Shown: positions 29,731-39,334 of the stretch, one piece after another
Layout of the letters: each line of letters opens with the position of its first letter
Position numbering within the stretch: the first letter of the stretch is position 1
Origin: Rhizobium sp. SEMIA4064
GTDB taxonomy: Bacteria > Pseudomonadota > Alphaproteobacteria > Rhizobiales > Rhizobiaceae
Direction of reading: 5' to 3'
Length of the DNA: 64,000 nucleotides
NCBI RefSeq assembly: GCF_003025035.1
Contig: NZ_PYJN01000013.1
Span: 645,531 to 709,530 of the forward strand
Position numbers and translations under genes: made by a program
The notes under the pieces: model-generated
The model's input: only the letters and a program-made list of their open reading frames with translations
Told to the model about the DNA's origin: nothing
Database searches by the model: none

Positions 29731-30317
29731 CACGCTCCCTCGCCGCCGACCCAGGTTACGGTCTCCGTCAGTTCCGGGCGCGGGCGTTCGGTGGATGGGA
29801 AGGTGGACGAACCGATATGAATGAAGCCAGCTACCTTTTCGCCTGGCTGCACGCCGAGCAGCGGATAGGCGCGCTCGTCATAGGCGAACCACTCGGTCAG
29901 CCAGTTCGAAACCCAGCCGTGCGCGTTGGCGGAAATCAGCAGATTGAGGCAAAGCGCGCCCGCTGACATCAATTGTTCCCATTCCGGAATTTTGAAATGC
30001 GGTCCCGCCTTGCTGACAACGGCGATGACGACGGGCGCACGGGTGAAGCGCGTGCGCTCGACCTGGATCATCTCTTCGGAAAGGTCCGGCTTGGCTTCCA
30101 GCGCGAGCTTCAACAGCTCCTCGCCGATCCGCGCGCGCTCCTCGCCGCGATAGACGATGAAGCGCCAGGGGGCGAGCTTGCCGTGATCCGGCACGCGCGA
30201 AGCGAGCCGCAGAATATCTTCGATTTCGGCTTTGTCCGGGCCGGGTTCCATCATCTGAAAAGCGGGAATGGATCGGCGGACCGCCAGATAATCGACCAGC
30301 TTGATATCGGTTTTCAT
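29730..30317 (-). CDS. Nitroreductase-family oxidoreductase
   Basis: 195 residues, FMN-dependent NAD(P)H nitroreductase fold. It begins [11 protein letters not shown] with the FMN-phosphate-binding RRS, then [24 protein letters not shown] near residues 33-57. The C-terminal part has [32 protein letters not shown]. The start [10 protein letters not shown] at 30317 is immediately before the domain. It overlaps the flavin reductase gene by one base. It is divergent from the secreted Ig-like protein gene. Confidence 0.9.
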   Translation of the reverse strand: MKTDIKLVDYLAVRRSIPAFQMMEPGPDKAEIEDILRLASRVPDHGKLAPWRFIVYRGEERARIGEELLKLALEAKPDLSEEMIQVERTRFTRAPVVIAVVSKAGPHFKIPEWEQLMSAGALCLNLLISANAHGWVSNWLTEWFAYDERAYPLLGVQPGEKVAGFIHIGSSTFPSTERPRPELTETVTWVGGEGA

Positions 30318-30427
30318 CGAATGATTGCTTTCATTTTCACGCGCGGGAGGAAGTGGGTCTTGAATTTGCCACTCCGTTGGTCTTGAAGTGGCCTGTGTTT
30401 TACCGGAAGTCAATCGGTTGGGAATTC

Positions 30428-31555
30428 ATGTCAGGCATTTCATCCGCTCGCCGATTGGGCACGGCGTTCGCAATGCTCGCGAGCCTGAGCACCGCTGCTT
30501 CGGCGGAAAATGCCTTCCAGGAATTCAAGCAGCTCGACGGCAGCGTGAAGATGCCGAAGCTCAATGCCTTTGTCGCGCCAGGCGGCGAAAACTCGTCCGG
30601 TCAATCGCTGCACGATGTTTCGCTCGAGGCCAAGCTTGCCTCTGACAGCGGCCCGCAATTGCAGGGTCTCTCCTGGTATGTCTTCAGCCCCTTTGCCGGC
30701 GCCGACGGCAAGCTGCCGCTGGTCGCAAGCTCGAAAGGCGGCTCGGCATCCTTCCATCTCCTTCCCGGCGATTATTTCGTCAACGTCTCCTTTGGCCGCG
30801 CCGGTGTCACCAAGAAGTTGACCGTGCCGGAAAGCGGCGTGCTGCAAAAGCAGATCATGGTGCTCGACGCCGGCGGTATGGTGCTGAACGCTGTCTCCGG
30901 CTCTGACGTGCGCATCCCGCCGGATGAGCTGAGTTTTTCGATCTATTCCAACGATGCGAAGGAAGACGGCGAGCGCGGTCTCGTCATGTCCAACGTCAAG
31001 CCGAACACGCTGGTTGGCCTCAGCGCCGGCACCTATCACATCGTCTCCGAATATGGTGCCGTCAACGCCGTCATCCGCGCCGATATCCAGGTGGAAGCCG
31101 GCAAGGTCACCGAAGCGACGATCCAGCACAAGGCGGCGAAGATTACTTTCAAACTGGTATCGGACAAGGGCGGCGAGGCGATTGCCGATACGGCTTGGTC
31201 GATCCTCACCTCTGCCGGCGATATCGTCGGCGAAAGCCTTAGTGCTTTCCCCACCATGGTGCTCGCGGAAGGCCAATATACGGCCATTGCCCGCAATAAG
31301 GACAAGATCTATCAGCGCGACTTCACCGTCGGAGCCGGCAAGAATACCGATGTCGAAGTGCTGATGAAGGAACAGCAGCCGCAGGACGCCAACGATCAGC
31401 AGCCTGCACAGCAGATCCCCATTCCGCCGGCACAGGTGCAGCAAAACCAGGCCCCGCAGACCCAGCCGGCCGCCTCAGGCCAGCAGCGCCCCTTGCCGAC
31501 CTACGAGCAATTGGCGCCGTCGTCTGGCGGCGACGATGGCGAGAGTATGGACTGA
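30428..31555 (+). CDS. Secreted protein with repeated Ig-like beta domains and Gln/Pro-rich tail
   Basis: I do not recognise a named family. 375 residues: signal peptide 1-26 (AFAMLASLSTAASA), then three beta-rich units each containing a strand-loop of the form LLPGDYFVNVSFGRA, LSAGTYHIVSEYGA, and LAEGQYTAIARNKD. These resemble carboxypeptidase-regulatory or Ig-like folds. The tail from about residue 315 is Gln/Pro/Ala-rich and disordered. It is likely periplasmic or envelope-associated. ATG 30428 is chosen because the signal peptide begins there. Confidence 0.75.
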   Translation: MSGISSARRLGTAFAMLASLSTAASAENAFQEFKQLDGSVKMPKLNAFVAPGGENSSGQSLHDVSLEAKLASDSGPQLQGLSWYVFSPFAGADGKLPLVASSKGGSASFHLLPGDYFVNVSFGRAGVTKKLTVPESGVLQKQIMVLDAGGMVLNAVSGSDVRIPPDELSFSIYSNDAKEDGERGLVMSNVKPNTLVGLSAGTYHIVSEYGAVNAVIRADIQVEAGKVTEATIQHKAAKITFKLVSDKGGEAIADTAWSILTSAGDIVGESLSAFPTMVLAEGQYTAIARNKDKIYQRDFTVGAGKNTDVEVLMKEQQPQDANDQQPAQQIPIPPAQVQQNQAPQTQPAASGQQRPLPTYEQLAPSSGGDDGESMD

Positions 31556-31593
31556 GGCCGAGACAGGCTGCGAATTTGGATCGGCGGCCTCCG

Positions 31594-32433
31594 TTATACG
31601 GCCCTTTTTCGCAGCGCTCGCTTAGGAGGCGCCATGGAAAACACCGCGCTGTAGAGCTTCGACAACAGATCCTTGCGATCGTTGCCTTCGCTGAGCGCCT
31701 CCCACGTCATCAGCCTACCGACATGGGCGGTGATGGTGCTGCCGGAAAGACGGCGGAATTCGCGGATCAGCAGGGAAAGACGCAGCGTCAGCGACACACG
31801 GCTGGCGAGATGAAACAGCCGGCCGTTCTGCCCCTCGAAATAAACGGGAATGACGCTGGCGCGCGCCGCTTGAATGAGCTTCGCCGGGAAAATTTTCCAC
31901 GGCAGGTCCTCGGCACGGCCGAAGCCCTTCTTCGCCGTTGCAACCCCGCCGGCCGGAAAAACGATGATCGTCGTGCCTTCCTTGAGCAGGCGAACCGCCT
32001 CGTGGCGCGTCTTCATGTTGATCGCCATCGCCTCCTTGGTTTCCTCGAAGGAAACCGGCAGCGAATAATCGGCCATCTCAGGCACTTTCAGCAATTCGTT
32101 ATGGATCAGCACCTTGAAGGGTCTGCCGAGCTGCTCGGCAAGCGCCAGGATCGCGATGCCGTCGCCGATACCGAAGGGGTGGTTGGCGACGATGACGATC
32201 GGCGCATCGGGAATTTCCTGTGGCGGCCATTCGCCCTTGGCAACCAGGCTCACATCGATGAGATCGAGCATCTTGCCGAAGACGCGTTCGCTCTTGCCGA
32301 CGATATCGCTGCGCCAGATGTCGTAAAGCCGGGCATAGCGATCGCGCCCCGACAGGCCTTCGATGGAGCGGATGAACCAGCGCTTAATGCGCGTATCCCG
32401 TTCATTGGCGTAGGATAATTCTTTGAAATCCAA
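31594..32433 (-). CDS. Lysophospholipid acyltransferase-family protein
   Basis: 279 residues. The acyltransferase block I reads VIVANHPFGIGDG near residues 80-92, with His and Asp five residues apart rather than the four of classical PlsC (NHX4D); this spacing is seen in hemolysin/OlsA-like members. Block III is TTIIVFPAGGVA, block IV VIPVYFEGQN. It probably transfers acyl groups to a lysolipid at the inner membrane. OlsA-type ornithine-lipid synthesis is possible, but no olsB partner is adjacent. Confidence 0.8.
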   Translation of the reverse strand: MDFKELSYANERDTRIKRWFIRSIEGLSGRDRYARLYDIWRSDIVGKSERVFGKMLDLIDVSLVAKGEWPPQEIPDAPIVIVANHPFGIGDGIAILALAEQLGRPFKVLIHNELLKVPEMADYSLPVSFEETKEAMAINMKTRHEAVRLLKEGTTIIVFPAGGVATAKKGFGRAEDLPWKIFPAKLIQAARASVIPVYFEGQNGRLFHLASRVSLTLRLSLLIREFRRLSGSTITAHVGRLMTWEALSEGNDRKDLLSKLYSAVFSMAPPKRALRKRAV

Positions 32434-32578
32434 ATCCGCGACGGGCTGCCCCGCTCCTTAAATTCTACAGGGCTGCATGTCCGGCAGGGCGCGCAGCCCT
32501 CTGAATCATTGTCTATATTAAAGTTTCATGTCAGTTGTCTGACGGCTCTGTGAAGATGCCGCCAGACGACATTTGATA

Positions 32579-34567
32579 TCAAGCGGCTTTGGACCGCTTG
32601 GCTTCACGCTTGCGCAGGATATCCGGCGGCGTGGCTTCGAGTGAAAGCGAAGCGATGGCCTCGTCGAGCGATATTGCCGTCTGCGCCTGGCTGCCGAGGC
32701 GGCGGATGTTGACCGAGCGCTCCTCGGCTTCCTTCTTGCCGCAGACGATAATGACCGGGACCTTGGTCACCGAATGCTCGCGGATCTTGTAGTTGATCTT
32801 CTCATTGCGGAAATCGGTCTCGACATCGAGCCCGGCTTCGCGCAGCGCTTCCGCAACCTCGTTGCCATATTCGTCGGCTTCCGAGGTGATGGTTGCCACC
32901 ACCACCTGCAGCGGCGACACCCAGAGGGGCATATGGCCGGCGAAATTCTCGATCAAGATACCGAGGAAGCGTTCCATCGAGCCGCAGATGGCGCGATGGA
33001 TCATCACCGGCTGCGTCTTTTCGGAATGCTGGTCGATATAGAACGCGCCGAAGCGTTCCGGCAGGTTGAAGTCGACCTGGGTCGTGCCGCACTGCCATTC
33101 ACGGCCGATGGCGTCCTTGAGCGTATATTCGAACTTCGGCCCGTAGAACGCGCCCTCGCCCGGCAGAATGCCGGTTTTGATGCGTCCTTCGGACTGAGCC
33201 TCGATGGTCTTCAGCACGTCCATCATCACGCTTTCGGCACGGTCCCAGAGGTCGTCGGAACCGACGCGCTTGTCCGGGCGTGTCGAGAGCTTCACGACGA
33301 TCTCCTTGAAGCCGAAGTCCTCATAGACCGAAAGGATCAAATCGTTGATCTTCAGGCATTCGGCGGCCATCTGCTCGTCGGTGCAGAAGATATGCGCGTC
33401 GTCCTGCGTGAAGCCGCGCACGCGCATCAGCCCGTGCAACGCACCCGAAGGCTCGTAGCGATGCACTGCGCCGAATTCCGCAAGCCGGATCGGCAGTTCG
33501 CGGTAGGACTTCAAGCCATGCTTGAAGATCTGGATGTGGCCGGGGCAGTTCATCGGCTTCAGCGCGAAGACGCGATCGTCATCGGTCTCGTCGCCGGCGA
33601 CGGTGACCTTGAACATGTTGTCGCGATACCAGCCCCAGTGACCGGAGGTTTCCCAAAGCGACTTGTCGAGCACCTGCGGCGCGTTGACTTCCTGATAGTC
33701 GCCCTGCAATCGCCGGCGCATATAGGACACCAGCGTCTGGAACATCCGCCAGCCCTTGCCGTGCCAGAAGACGACGCCGGGGCCTTCTTCCTGGAAGTGG
33801 AACAGGTCCATTTCGCGGCCGAGACGGCGGTGATCGCGTTTTTCGGCTTCGGCGAGGATGTGCAGGTAGTTGTCGAGATCGGCCTGTTCGGAGAATGCCG
33901 TGCCATAGATGCGGGTCAGCATCGGATTGTTGCTGTCACCGCGCCAATAGGCGCCCGCCACCTTCATCAGCTTGAAAGCCGAACCGATCTGGCCGGTGGA
34001 AGCCATGTGCGGCCCACGGCAAAGGTCGAACCAATCGCCCTGATAATAGATCTTCAGGTCCTGCCCTTCCGGAATGGCATCGACGAGCTCGACCTTGTAG
34101 CGCTCACCCTTGGCGGCAAAGACTTCCTTTGCCTTCTCGCGCGACCAGATCTGCTTTGTGAACGACGCATTGCGCTGGATGATCTCGCGCATCTTCTTTT
34201 CGATGACCGGCAGGTCGTCGGGCGTGAAGGGTTCGTTCTTGGCAAAGTCGTAGTAGAAGCCGTTTTCGATGACCGGGCCGATCGTCACCTGCGTGCCGGG
34301 CCACAGTTCCTGCACCGCTTCTGCCATGACGTGCGCCGCGTCATGCCGGATCAGTTCCAGCGCGCGGTCGTCATTGCGGGTGATGATCTCGATCTTGCCT
34401 TCGGTCACCGGATCGGAAAGGTCGCGCACGGTGCCGTCGATCGCAACGGCGACGGCCTTCTTGGCAAGCGACTTGGAAATGGATTCGGCGACATCTCTGC
34501 CGGTTGCGCCAGCATCGTAGCTGCGCACGGAACCATCGGGAAATGTCAGGGAAACGGATTGGGACAT
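32579..34567 (-). CDS. thrS: Threonyl-tRNA synthetase
   Basis: Charges tRNA-Thr. It has 662 residues with all standard parts: N-terminal TGS domain ([16 protein letters not shown]), editing domain with [11 protein letters not shown] and CRGPHM, class II core with motif 2 and the zinc cysteine in [15 protein letters not shown], and a C-terminal anticodon domain ([24 protein letters not shown]). The start MSQSVSLTF at 34567 has AAGGAGAA upstream. No tRNA-like operator or T-box is apparent in the 125-base leader, though I cannot fold it. Confidence 0.98.
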   Translation of the reverse strand: MSQSVSLTFPDGSVRSYDAGATGRDVAESISKSLAKKAVAVAIDGTVRDLSDPVTEGKIEIITRNDDRALELIRHDAAHVMAEAVQELWPGTQVTIGPVIENGFYYDFAKNEPFTPDDLPVIEKKMREIIQRNASFTKQIWSREKAKEVFAAKGERYKVELVDAIPEGQDLKIYYQGDWFDLCRGPHMASTGQIGSAFKLMKVAGAYWRGDSNNPMLTRIYGTAFSEQADLDNYLHILAEAEKRDHRRLGREMDLFHFQEEGPGVVFWHGKGWRMFQTLVSYMRRRLQGDYQEVNAPQVLDKSLWETSGHWGWYRDNMFKVTVAGDETDDDRVFALKPMNCPGHIQIFKHGLKSYRELPIRLAEFGAVHRYEPSGALHGLMRVRGFTQDDAHIFCTDEQMAAECLKINDLILSVYEDFGFKEIVVKLSTRPDKRVGSDDLWDRAESVMMDVLKTIEAQSEGRIKTGILPGEGAFYGPKFEYTLKDAIGREWQCGTTQVDFNLPERFGAFYIDQHSEKTQPVMIHRAICGSMERFLGILIENFAGHMPLWVSPLQVVVATITSEADEYGNEVAEALREAGLDVETDFRNEKINYKIREHSVTKVPVIIVCGKKEAEERSVNIRRLGSQAQTAISLDEAIASLSLEATPPDILRKREAKRSKAA

Positions 34568-34692
34568 CGAAATTCTCCTTGTCCAGTCCCGCCAACGAAT
34601 GCGGGTGGTTTTGAAAGATGCGGTCAATCGATCTTGATTGAACGCGGTCGCCTGATAGCGATATTCGGCGATTTAGTAAAGGAGAAGCGGCT

Positions 34693-35223
34693 TTACTCGC
34701 CGATCATCTCGACCAATCCGCGCACCGTGTTCCAGTTTCGCAACGTGCCGACGCCAAGGCGTTTGGTGGTCAGCGCCGAGAGGAGACGGGTCTCGCTCGC
34801 CTTGCCGCCGAAATCGATCCATAGGTCGCCATCAACCACCGCCAGGCGTTCCGGGTCGTTCCTGTGTTTGCCGAGGGCTGCTATCACCGACGGCTCCAGC
34901 GGTTTTCGCATGACGCGGACGACGACCTCACTACCCTTGCCGTCGCTGAACGGATTGCCGGCGGCAAGCCTGCGCCAAGTCTCGGCATCGCGAGCAATGA
35001 TATCGACAGCCTTGCCAAAACTCTTCGCGAAGCCTGCTTCGAGCCGTGCCTCGATCTCCGCAATTGGTTGCGCGTCAGCCTCGAAAACGAGATTGCCGGT
35101 CGCGACCAGCGTCTTGACGTCTGAAAATCCAATGCTCTCCGCCATGGCCCGCAAATCGCTCATGACGACGCGCCGACCGCCGCCAAGGACGATACTGTGC
35201 AGAAGCGCGATGTAGACCGCCAT
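34693..35223 (-). CDS. DUF1697 domain-containing protein
   Basis: 176 residues of the DUF1697 family, cytoplasmic. Family features: YIALLHSIVLGGGRRVVMSDLRAM at the N-terminus, KTLVATGNLVFEAD, and C-terminal TTKRLGVGTLRNWNTVRGLVEM. Function is not known. It starts 4 bases after the yidD stop, so it is probably cotranslated with yidD from the cluster NifU-like, yidD, DUF1697. Confidence 0.85.
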   Translation of the reverse strand: MAVYIALLHSIVLGGGRRVVMSDLRAMAESIGFSDVKTLVATGNLVFEADAQPIAEIEARLEAGFAKSFGKAVDIIARDAETWRRLAAGNPFSDGKGSEVVVRVMRKPLEPSVIAALGKHRNDPERLAVVDGDLWIDFGGKASETRLLSALTTKRLGVGTLRNWNTVRGLVEMIGE

Positions 35224-35227
35224 GCCG

Positions 35228-35656
35228 TCAGGCGGCCTTTTGGCCAAGGCGGAAATAGCGCCACGGGGTCCACCAATGATAGCGGTTTTCCAGCGTTTCC
35301 GGCACGGGATCGAGCCCGCTTGTGCCTCCGGGACCGCAGCGCGCCACGCGGAACAGCGTCATCCAGCCGCCGGCCCACAGGCCATGCCGGGCAATCGATT
35401 CATAACCGTATTCCGAGCAGGTCGGGATATGGCGGCAGGAATTGCCAATGAAGCCGGAAAGCGTCAGTTGATAGAAACGGATGAGACCCATGCCAAGGAG
35501 CCGATCGGGTGTCTTGCGGAAGGGGCCGGAATAATTGCGGGATTGGCGTGGCTTGCTATTGCCGTGGGGCGGTGCTTTGTCGCGCCTTATCCTTTTGGAG
35601 CCCGCGGCCGCTCCTCCCTCATCTTCCTCATCTTGCATGGAGCAGAGATGGCACAT
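35228..35656 (-). CDS. yidD: Membrane protein insertion efficiency factor YidD
   Basis: YidD is a small inner-membrane-associated protein that helps insertion of membrane proteins with YidC. The core GMGLIRFYQLTLSGFIGNSCRHIPTCSEYGYESIARHG lies at about residues 55-92 and has the family's conserved cysteines. The first 40 residues are a basic, unconserved extension, and the product is longer (142 residues) than the usual 85-120. A shorter start at an internal ATG is possible, but only the one at 35656 has an AAGG site upstream. Confidence 0.93.
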   Translation of the reverse strand: MCHLCSMQDEEDEGGAAAGSKRIRRDKAPPHGNSKPRQSRNYSGPFRKTPDRLLGMGLIRFYQLTLSGFIGNSCRHIPTCSEYGYESIARHGLWAGGWMTLFRVARCGPGGTSGLDPVPETLENRYHWWTPWRYFRLGQKAA

Positions 35657-35671
35657 CGCCGGCAGCCTTGA

Positions 35672-36133
35672 TCAAACGGCTTCGCTCGCTATGGCCCTGG
35701 CGGGTTCGCGCGCCGCCTCGATCTGACCGACCGCATCCACCACGGCATCGAATGTCAGCATCGTCGACGCATGCCGGGCCTTGTAGTCCCTGACCGGTCG
35801 CAGATAGCGCATGTCTTCGAAGCGCCCTGTCGGCCCCTCGCCGTCCGCCTTCAGCATCGCCAGCATGTCTTCGCGCGCCTGGCGCAACTCGCTGGCGGTG
35901 GCGCCGACGACATGGCGGGCCATGATCGAGGAAGAGGCCTGTCCGAGTGCGCAGGCCTTGACGTCGTGGGCAAAATCGGTCACGACGTCGCCGTCCATTT
36001 TCAGCCAGATTTTGACGCGAGAGCCGCATAGTCTGGAATGGGCCTGAGCGCTTGCATCGGCGTCGGAAAGGCTGCCGATGCGTTCGATATTGCCGGCAAA
36101 TTCCAGAATCTTGCTGTTGTAGATGTCGTCCAT
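35672..36133 (-). CDS. NifU/SufU-like iron-sulfur scaffold relative lacking two metal ligands
   Basis: 153 residues of the NifU N-terminal (IscU/SufU) fold: IYNSKILEFAGN at the start, LCGSRVKIWLK with Cys36, VKACALGQASSSIMA with Cys61, and RHASTMLTFDAV near the end. In SufU the zinc site is Cys-Asp-Cys-Cys. Here the Asp is Ser38 and the third Cys is Ser123, so the classic site is incomplete. It heads the NifU-like, yidD, DUF1697 cluster and is divergent from folE. It may be a scaffold variant or a repurposed protein; calling it active in cluster assembly would be a guess. Confidence 0.85.
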   Translation of the reverse strand: MDDIYNSKILEFAGNIERIGSLSDADASAQAHSRLCGSRVKIWLKMDGDVVTDFAHDVKACALGQASSSIMARHVVGATASELRQAREDMLAMLKADGEGPTGRFEDMRYLRPVRDYKARHASTMLTFDAVVDAVGQIEAAREPARAIASEAV

Positions 36134-36240
36134 TATCGCTTTGCTCCGACGCGCCCGTTCTTTGTTTCATAACAAAAAACACAGCGTGTCTCGTTAGGAC
36201 ACTTTCACAGGGACAATGCCATACTATATGTATGTCGTTC

Positions 36241-36267
36241 GAAGACCATCAAAATGCAATGGTCTTC
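36241..36267. repeat. Perfect inverted repeat upstream of folE
   Basis: GAAGACCAT at 36241-36249 and ATGGTCTTC at 36259-36267 form a 9-bp perfect dyad with a 9-base centre. It sits in the 292-base gap between the divergent NifU-like and folE genes, just downstream of a CTATAT hexamer (-10-like for rhizobial promoters) around 36224. It could be an operator or a leader hairpin. No T-tract follows, so it is not a terminator for either gene. Confidence 0.4.
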
Positions 36268-36425
36268 TGTAAGTTTGATGGGAAACCGTGCAGGACGGCA
36301 GGCTTGTCCGCCAGCCAGAACGCCCCGGAGCCCGCCAAAGGTGCATAATTCTCCAGGTTCGGGAGGATACCAGTGGCGAGTCCGACAAAATAAGATCCGC
36401 GATGCGGATCAGGAGACCACAGGTA

Positions 36426-37049
36426 ATGGACGCCATTGTAAAGAACTTTCCGCAAGCAGTTGAATCCAATCCGGTATTGGACCGTCCGTCCCAAAAGGAA
36501 GCCGAGGACGCAGTCCGCGTTCTGCTTCGCTGGGCAGGTGACGATCCGCAGCGCGAAGGGCTGCTCGATACGCCGACCCGTGTCGCCAAGGCGTATCGCG
36601 AACTCTTCTCCGGCTACGATTTGAACCCCGAGGACGTGCTCGGCCGCACCTTCGAGGAGGTTTCCGGCTATGATGACATGGTTCTCGTGCGCGACATTCC
36701 GTTTTTCTCTCATTGCGAACACCACGTCGTGCCGATCATCGGCAAGGCGCATGTCGCCTACCTGCCGAACGGCCGCGTCCTTGGTCTGTCCAAGATCGCC
36801 CGCGTCGTTGAAATTTTCGGCCGCCGCCTGCAGACGCAGGAGGCCATGACCGCCCAGATCGCAAACGCAATCGACGACTCCCTGCGTCCGCGCGGCGTCG
36901 CCGTCATGCTCGATGCGGAGCATATGTGCATGGCGATGCGTGGCGTGCAGAAGCACGGCTCGTCGACGTTGACGACGACCTTCACCGGTGCCTTCAAGGC
37001 CGATCCGGCCGAGCAGGTCCGCTTCATGACGATGGTCCGGAGCCGCTGA
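36426..37049 (+). CDS. folE: GTP cyclohydrolase I
   Basis: FolE converts GTP to 7,8-dihydroneopterin triphosphate, the first step of tetrahydrofolate (and queuosine) synthesis. It has 207 residues. Signatures: [21 protein letters not shown], the zinc/active-site segment [21 protein letters not shown], and [20 protein letters not shown], which identify the class I (zinc-dependent) enzyme. The conserved zinc Cys in HMCMAMRGV is present. The start MDAIVKNFP is preceded by ACAGG. hisI follows 25 bases later on the same strand. Confidence 0.97.
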   Translation: MDAIVKNFPQAVESNPVLDRPSQKEAEDAVRVLLRWAGDDPQREGLLDTPTRVAKAYRELFSGYDLNPEDVLGRTFEEVSGYDDMVLVRDIPFFSHCEHHVVPIIGKAHVAYLPNGRVLGLSKIARVVEIFGRRLQTQEAMTAQIANAIDDSLRPRGVAVMLDAEHMCMAMRGVQKHGSSTLTTTFTGAFKADPAEQVRFMTMVRSR

Positions 37050-37074
37050 TTAGGCTTCAAAGAAAGAGCCGGAA

Positions 37075-37524
37075 ATGAACTTGGTATTCAACGAGCCTTC
37101 CGCAGACAAATCCGAACTTGAGGATGCAGGCGATTTCACCCCCCGTTTCGATGATCGCGGCCTGATCACCGCGATCGTCACCGATGCCCATGACGGTGAA
37201 CTGCTAATGGTCGCGCATATGAATGCCGAGGCATTGGCACTGACCATAAAGACAAAAACGGCGCACTACTTCAGCCGTTCGCGCGGAAAAATCTGGAAAA
37301 AGGGTGAAACTTCCGGAAATCTGCAGACGGTGAAGGAGATGCGTACCGATTGTGATCAGGATGCTATCTGGCTGAAAGTTGAGGTCGCCGGTCACGATGC
37401 AACGTGCCATACTGGACGGCGTTCCTGCTTCTATCGCACTGTCGAGCTGGAGGATGGAAAGCCGGTGCTGAACGTCGTCGACGATCACCTGCATTTCGAT
37501 CCCGGCGAGGTCTATGGGCAGTAA
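37075..37524 (+). CDS. hisI: Phosphoribosyl-AMP cyclohydrolase
   Basis: HisI opens the adenine ring of phosphoribosyl-AMP in histidine synthesis. It has 149 residues, a stand-alone domain not fused to HisE. Family motifs: [34 protein letters not shown], the metal-binding aspartates in [14 protein letters not shown], and the zinc cysteines in [13 protein letters not shown]. It is probably in an operon with folE; downstream is the patatin gene. Confidence 0.96.
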   Translation: MNLVFNEPSADKSELEDAGDFTPRFDDRGLITAIVTDAHDGELLMVAHMNAEALALTIKTKTAHYFSRSRGKIWKKGETSGNLQTVKEMRTDCDQDAIWLKVEVAGHDATCHTGRRSCFYRTVELEDGKPVLNVVDDHLHFDPGEVYGQ

Positions 37525-37625
37525 GCACCGCCCGCCGGCTAATAAGCAACAGCCAAATATACGATTTGGAAACAAAAAAGGGACAGTATTTTAGCAAGAG
37601 GCAGGTTTATGCCTCGGAGGATTCC

Positions 37626-38591
37626 ATGTTGAACTGGGGGTTGATTCGTCAGAGCGCCGGGCAGGTTCCTGCCGGTACAGGTCCGACCACCTCACAGAAC
37701 ATACCTGCACCGCCCGCTGTCCCCGCTCCCCCAAAAAAAGTGAAGATCGCGCTGGCGCTCGGCGGTGGCGCTGCTCGTGGCTGGGCGCATATCGGCGTGC
37801 TGCGCGCCCTGACAGAGGCTGGAATCGAAGTCGGCATGATCGCCGGCACCTCCATCGGAGCTCTGGTCGGCGGCTGTTATCTCGCTGGCAAACTTGACGA
37901 GCTGGAGGCTTTTGCCCGCTCGCTGACCATGCGTCGCATCGCCAGCCTTCTCGATCTCACTATTGGCGGCAGCGGTCTTTTCGGCGGCATGCGGCTCACC
38001 AAGCGCATGCAGGAACACCTTGAAGGCTTCACCATCGAGGATCTGGACCGCCCCTTCGTCGCGGTCGCTTCTGAACTGAATACCGGCCACGAGGTCTGGA
38101 TCACCAATGGCTCACTGATCACGGCGCTGCGGGCATCCTATGCCCTGCCCGGCATTTTCGAGCCGGTGCGCACCAATAGCCGCACGCTGGTCGACGGCGC
38201 GCTGGTCAATCCGGTGCCTGTTTCCGTCTGCCGTGCCTACGAACAGCCACTCGTGGTCGCCGTCAACCTGCATTACGACCTTTTCGGTCGTTCGGCCGTC
38301 GTCAAGCACAATGCCGGTCCATTGAATGGCGAGCAGCAGCGTCGTGATGAAGCGCCCTATACAAAGCTCGGCATGACCGGTGTCATGGTACAGGCTTTCA
38401 ACATCATCCAGGATCGGATTTCCCGCGCACGTCTCGCCGGCGATCCGCCAGACCTGGCGCTGCACCCGCGCCTCAGCGACATAGGTCTCTCAGAGTTTCA
38501 TCGTGCCGGCGAAGCGATCGAGCGCGGCTATGAAGAGACCTCCGTCCGGCTTGTCGAAATCAGGCGCATGCAGGAAGCCTTCGCCCGATAG
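37626..38591 (+). CDS. Patatin-like phospholipase
   Basis: 321 residues, cytoplasmic RssA-type patatin. Oxyanion loop LALGGGAARGWAHIGVLRAL near residues 41-60, nucleophile serine in AGTSIGALVGG, and the catalytic Asp in VDGALVNPVPVS, so the Ser-Asp dyad is complete. The N-terminal 30 residues are Pro-rich (NIPAPPAVPAPPKK). It would hydrolyse acyl esters of lipids; the natural substrate is unknown. The start MLNWGLIRQ has GGAGGATT 3-9 bases upstream. Confidence 0.9.
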   Translation: MLNWGLIRQSAGQVPAGTGPTTSQNIPAPPAVPAPPKKVKIALALGGGAARGWAHIGVLRALTEAGIEVGMIAGTSIGALVGGCYLAGKLDELEAFARSLTMRRIASLLDLTIGGSGLFGGMRLTKRMQEHLEGFTIEDLDRPFVAVASELNTGHEVWITNGSLITALRASYALPGIFEPVRTNSRTLVDGALVNPVPVSVCRAYEQPLVVAVNLHYDLFGRSAVVKHNAGPLNGEQQRRDEAPYTKLGMTGVMVQAFNIIQDRISRARLAGDPPDLALHPRLSDIGLSEFHRAGEAIERGYEETSVRLVEIRRMQEAFAR

Positions 38592-38726
38592 GACGTTAAT
38601 CATTCGGATTTGGAGCTGATTTCGTCTTTGGCGAGCACCGGCTTGGCGCCTTTGGCTCAAGGCGTTCGTGGCGGCAATCGCCCTCTTCAGACGATTGCTC
38701 TGGTTGCTACGAACCGTTCTTCACCC

Positions 38727-39161
38727 TTACCCTGCGATATAAGCCTTGATTTGCTCTGTCTCGAGTTCGATTTCGCGGATGCGCCATTTGACGACGTCGC
38801 CGATCGAGATGATGCCTGTAAGCTTGCCTTTTTCTTCGACCGGAACATGGCGGAAGCGGCGGTGCGTCATCAGTTCCATCAGTTCATCGGTGGTGGTGTC
38901 TTCCTTGCAGCGGTGCACCTTTGCCGTCATCAGCGAAGCGATCGGCTGGTTGAGGCTCTCCGGGCCGTGCTTGGCGACTGCGTTGACGACATCACGCTCG
39001 GTGAAAATGCCGGAAATCTTGCCCGCCATCCCGACCACGACAATTGCGCCGATGCGGTTTTCACTCAGAATTTTGGCGGCTTCCGCAAGGGTCGTATTCC
39101 CTCCGGCGGTGGTAACATTGCGACCTTTGGCATCAAGTATGGCTTTAACGGAGACTGACAT
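38727..39161 (-). CDS. CBS-domain pair protein
   Basis: 144 residues, essentially only two CBS repeats: TLAEAAKILSENRIGAIVVVGMAGKISGIFTERDVV (about residues 23-60), and DELMELMTHRRFRHVPVEEKGKLTGIISIGDVV at about 90-122. CBS pairs bind adenosyl ligands (AMP, ATP, SAM) and regulate partner proteins. The partner is unknown. It is convergent with the patatin gene and on the same strand as the rhomboid gene. Confidence 0.88.
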   Translation of the reverse strand: MSVSVKAILDAKGRNVTTAGGNTTLAEAAKILSENRIGAIVVVGMAGKISGIFTERDVVNAVAKHGPESLNQPIASLMTAKVHRCKEDTTTDELMELMTHRRFRHVPVEEKGKLTGIISIGDVVKWRIREIELETEQIKAYIAG

Positions 39162-39334
39162 TCGATCCTCCCATCTCGAAAGCAAAGTGAACAATTGAGC
39201 CTCGGATTTGTTCCGAATCGCCTCAGGACTCGGGCCGATGCTGCTTTCATCGACCGCGCCGGTCTCCTCCCTTCGCGGCCGATGAGCATGAATGGTGCGC
39301 TAGTGGGGGTCAGAAAGCAACAGCTTCATTTCGC

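Noticed and set aside
34568..34692. A tRNA-like operator or T-box in the thrS leader
   Set aside because: The 125 bases between thrS and the DUF1697 gene show no T-box consensus and no tRNA-Thr-like hairpin with matching anticodon; T-boxes are also rare in proteobacteria.
32774..35215. An 813-codon open frame on the plus strand opposite thrS and the DUF1697 gene
   Set aside because: thrS, DUF1697 and their signatures are unambiguous on the other strand; the long frame follows from codon bias and spans an intergenic gap without meaning.
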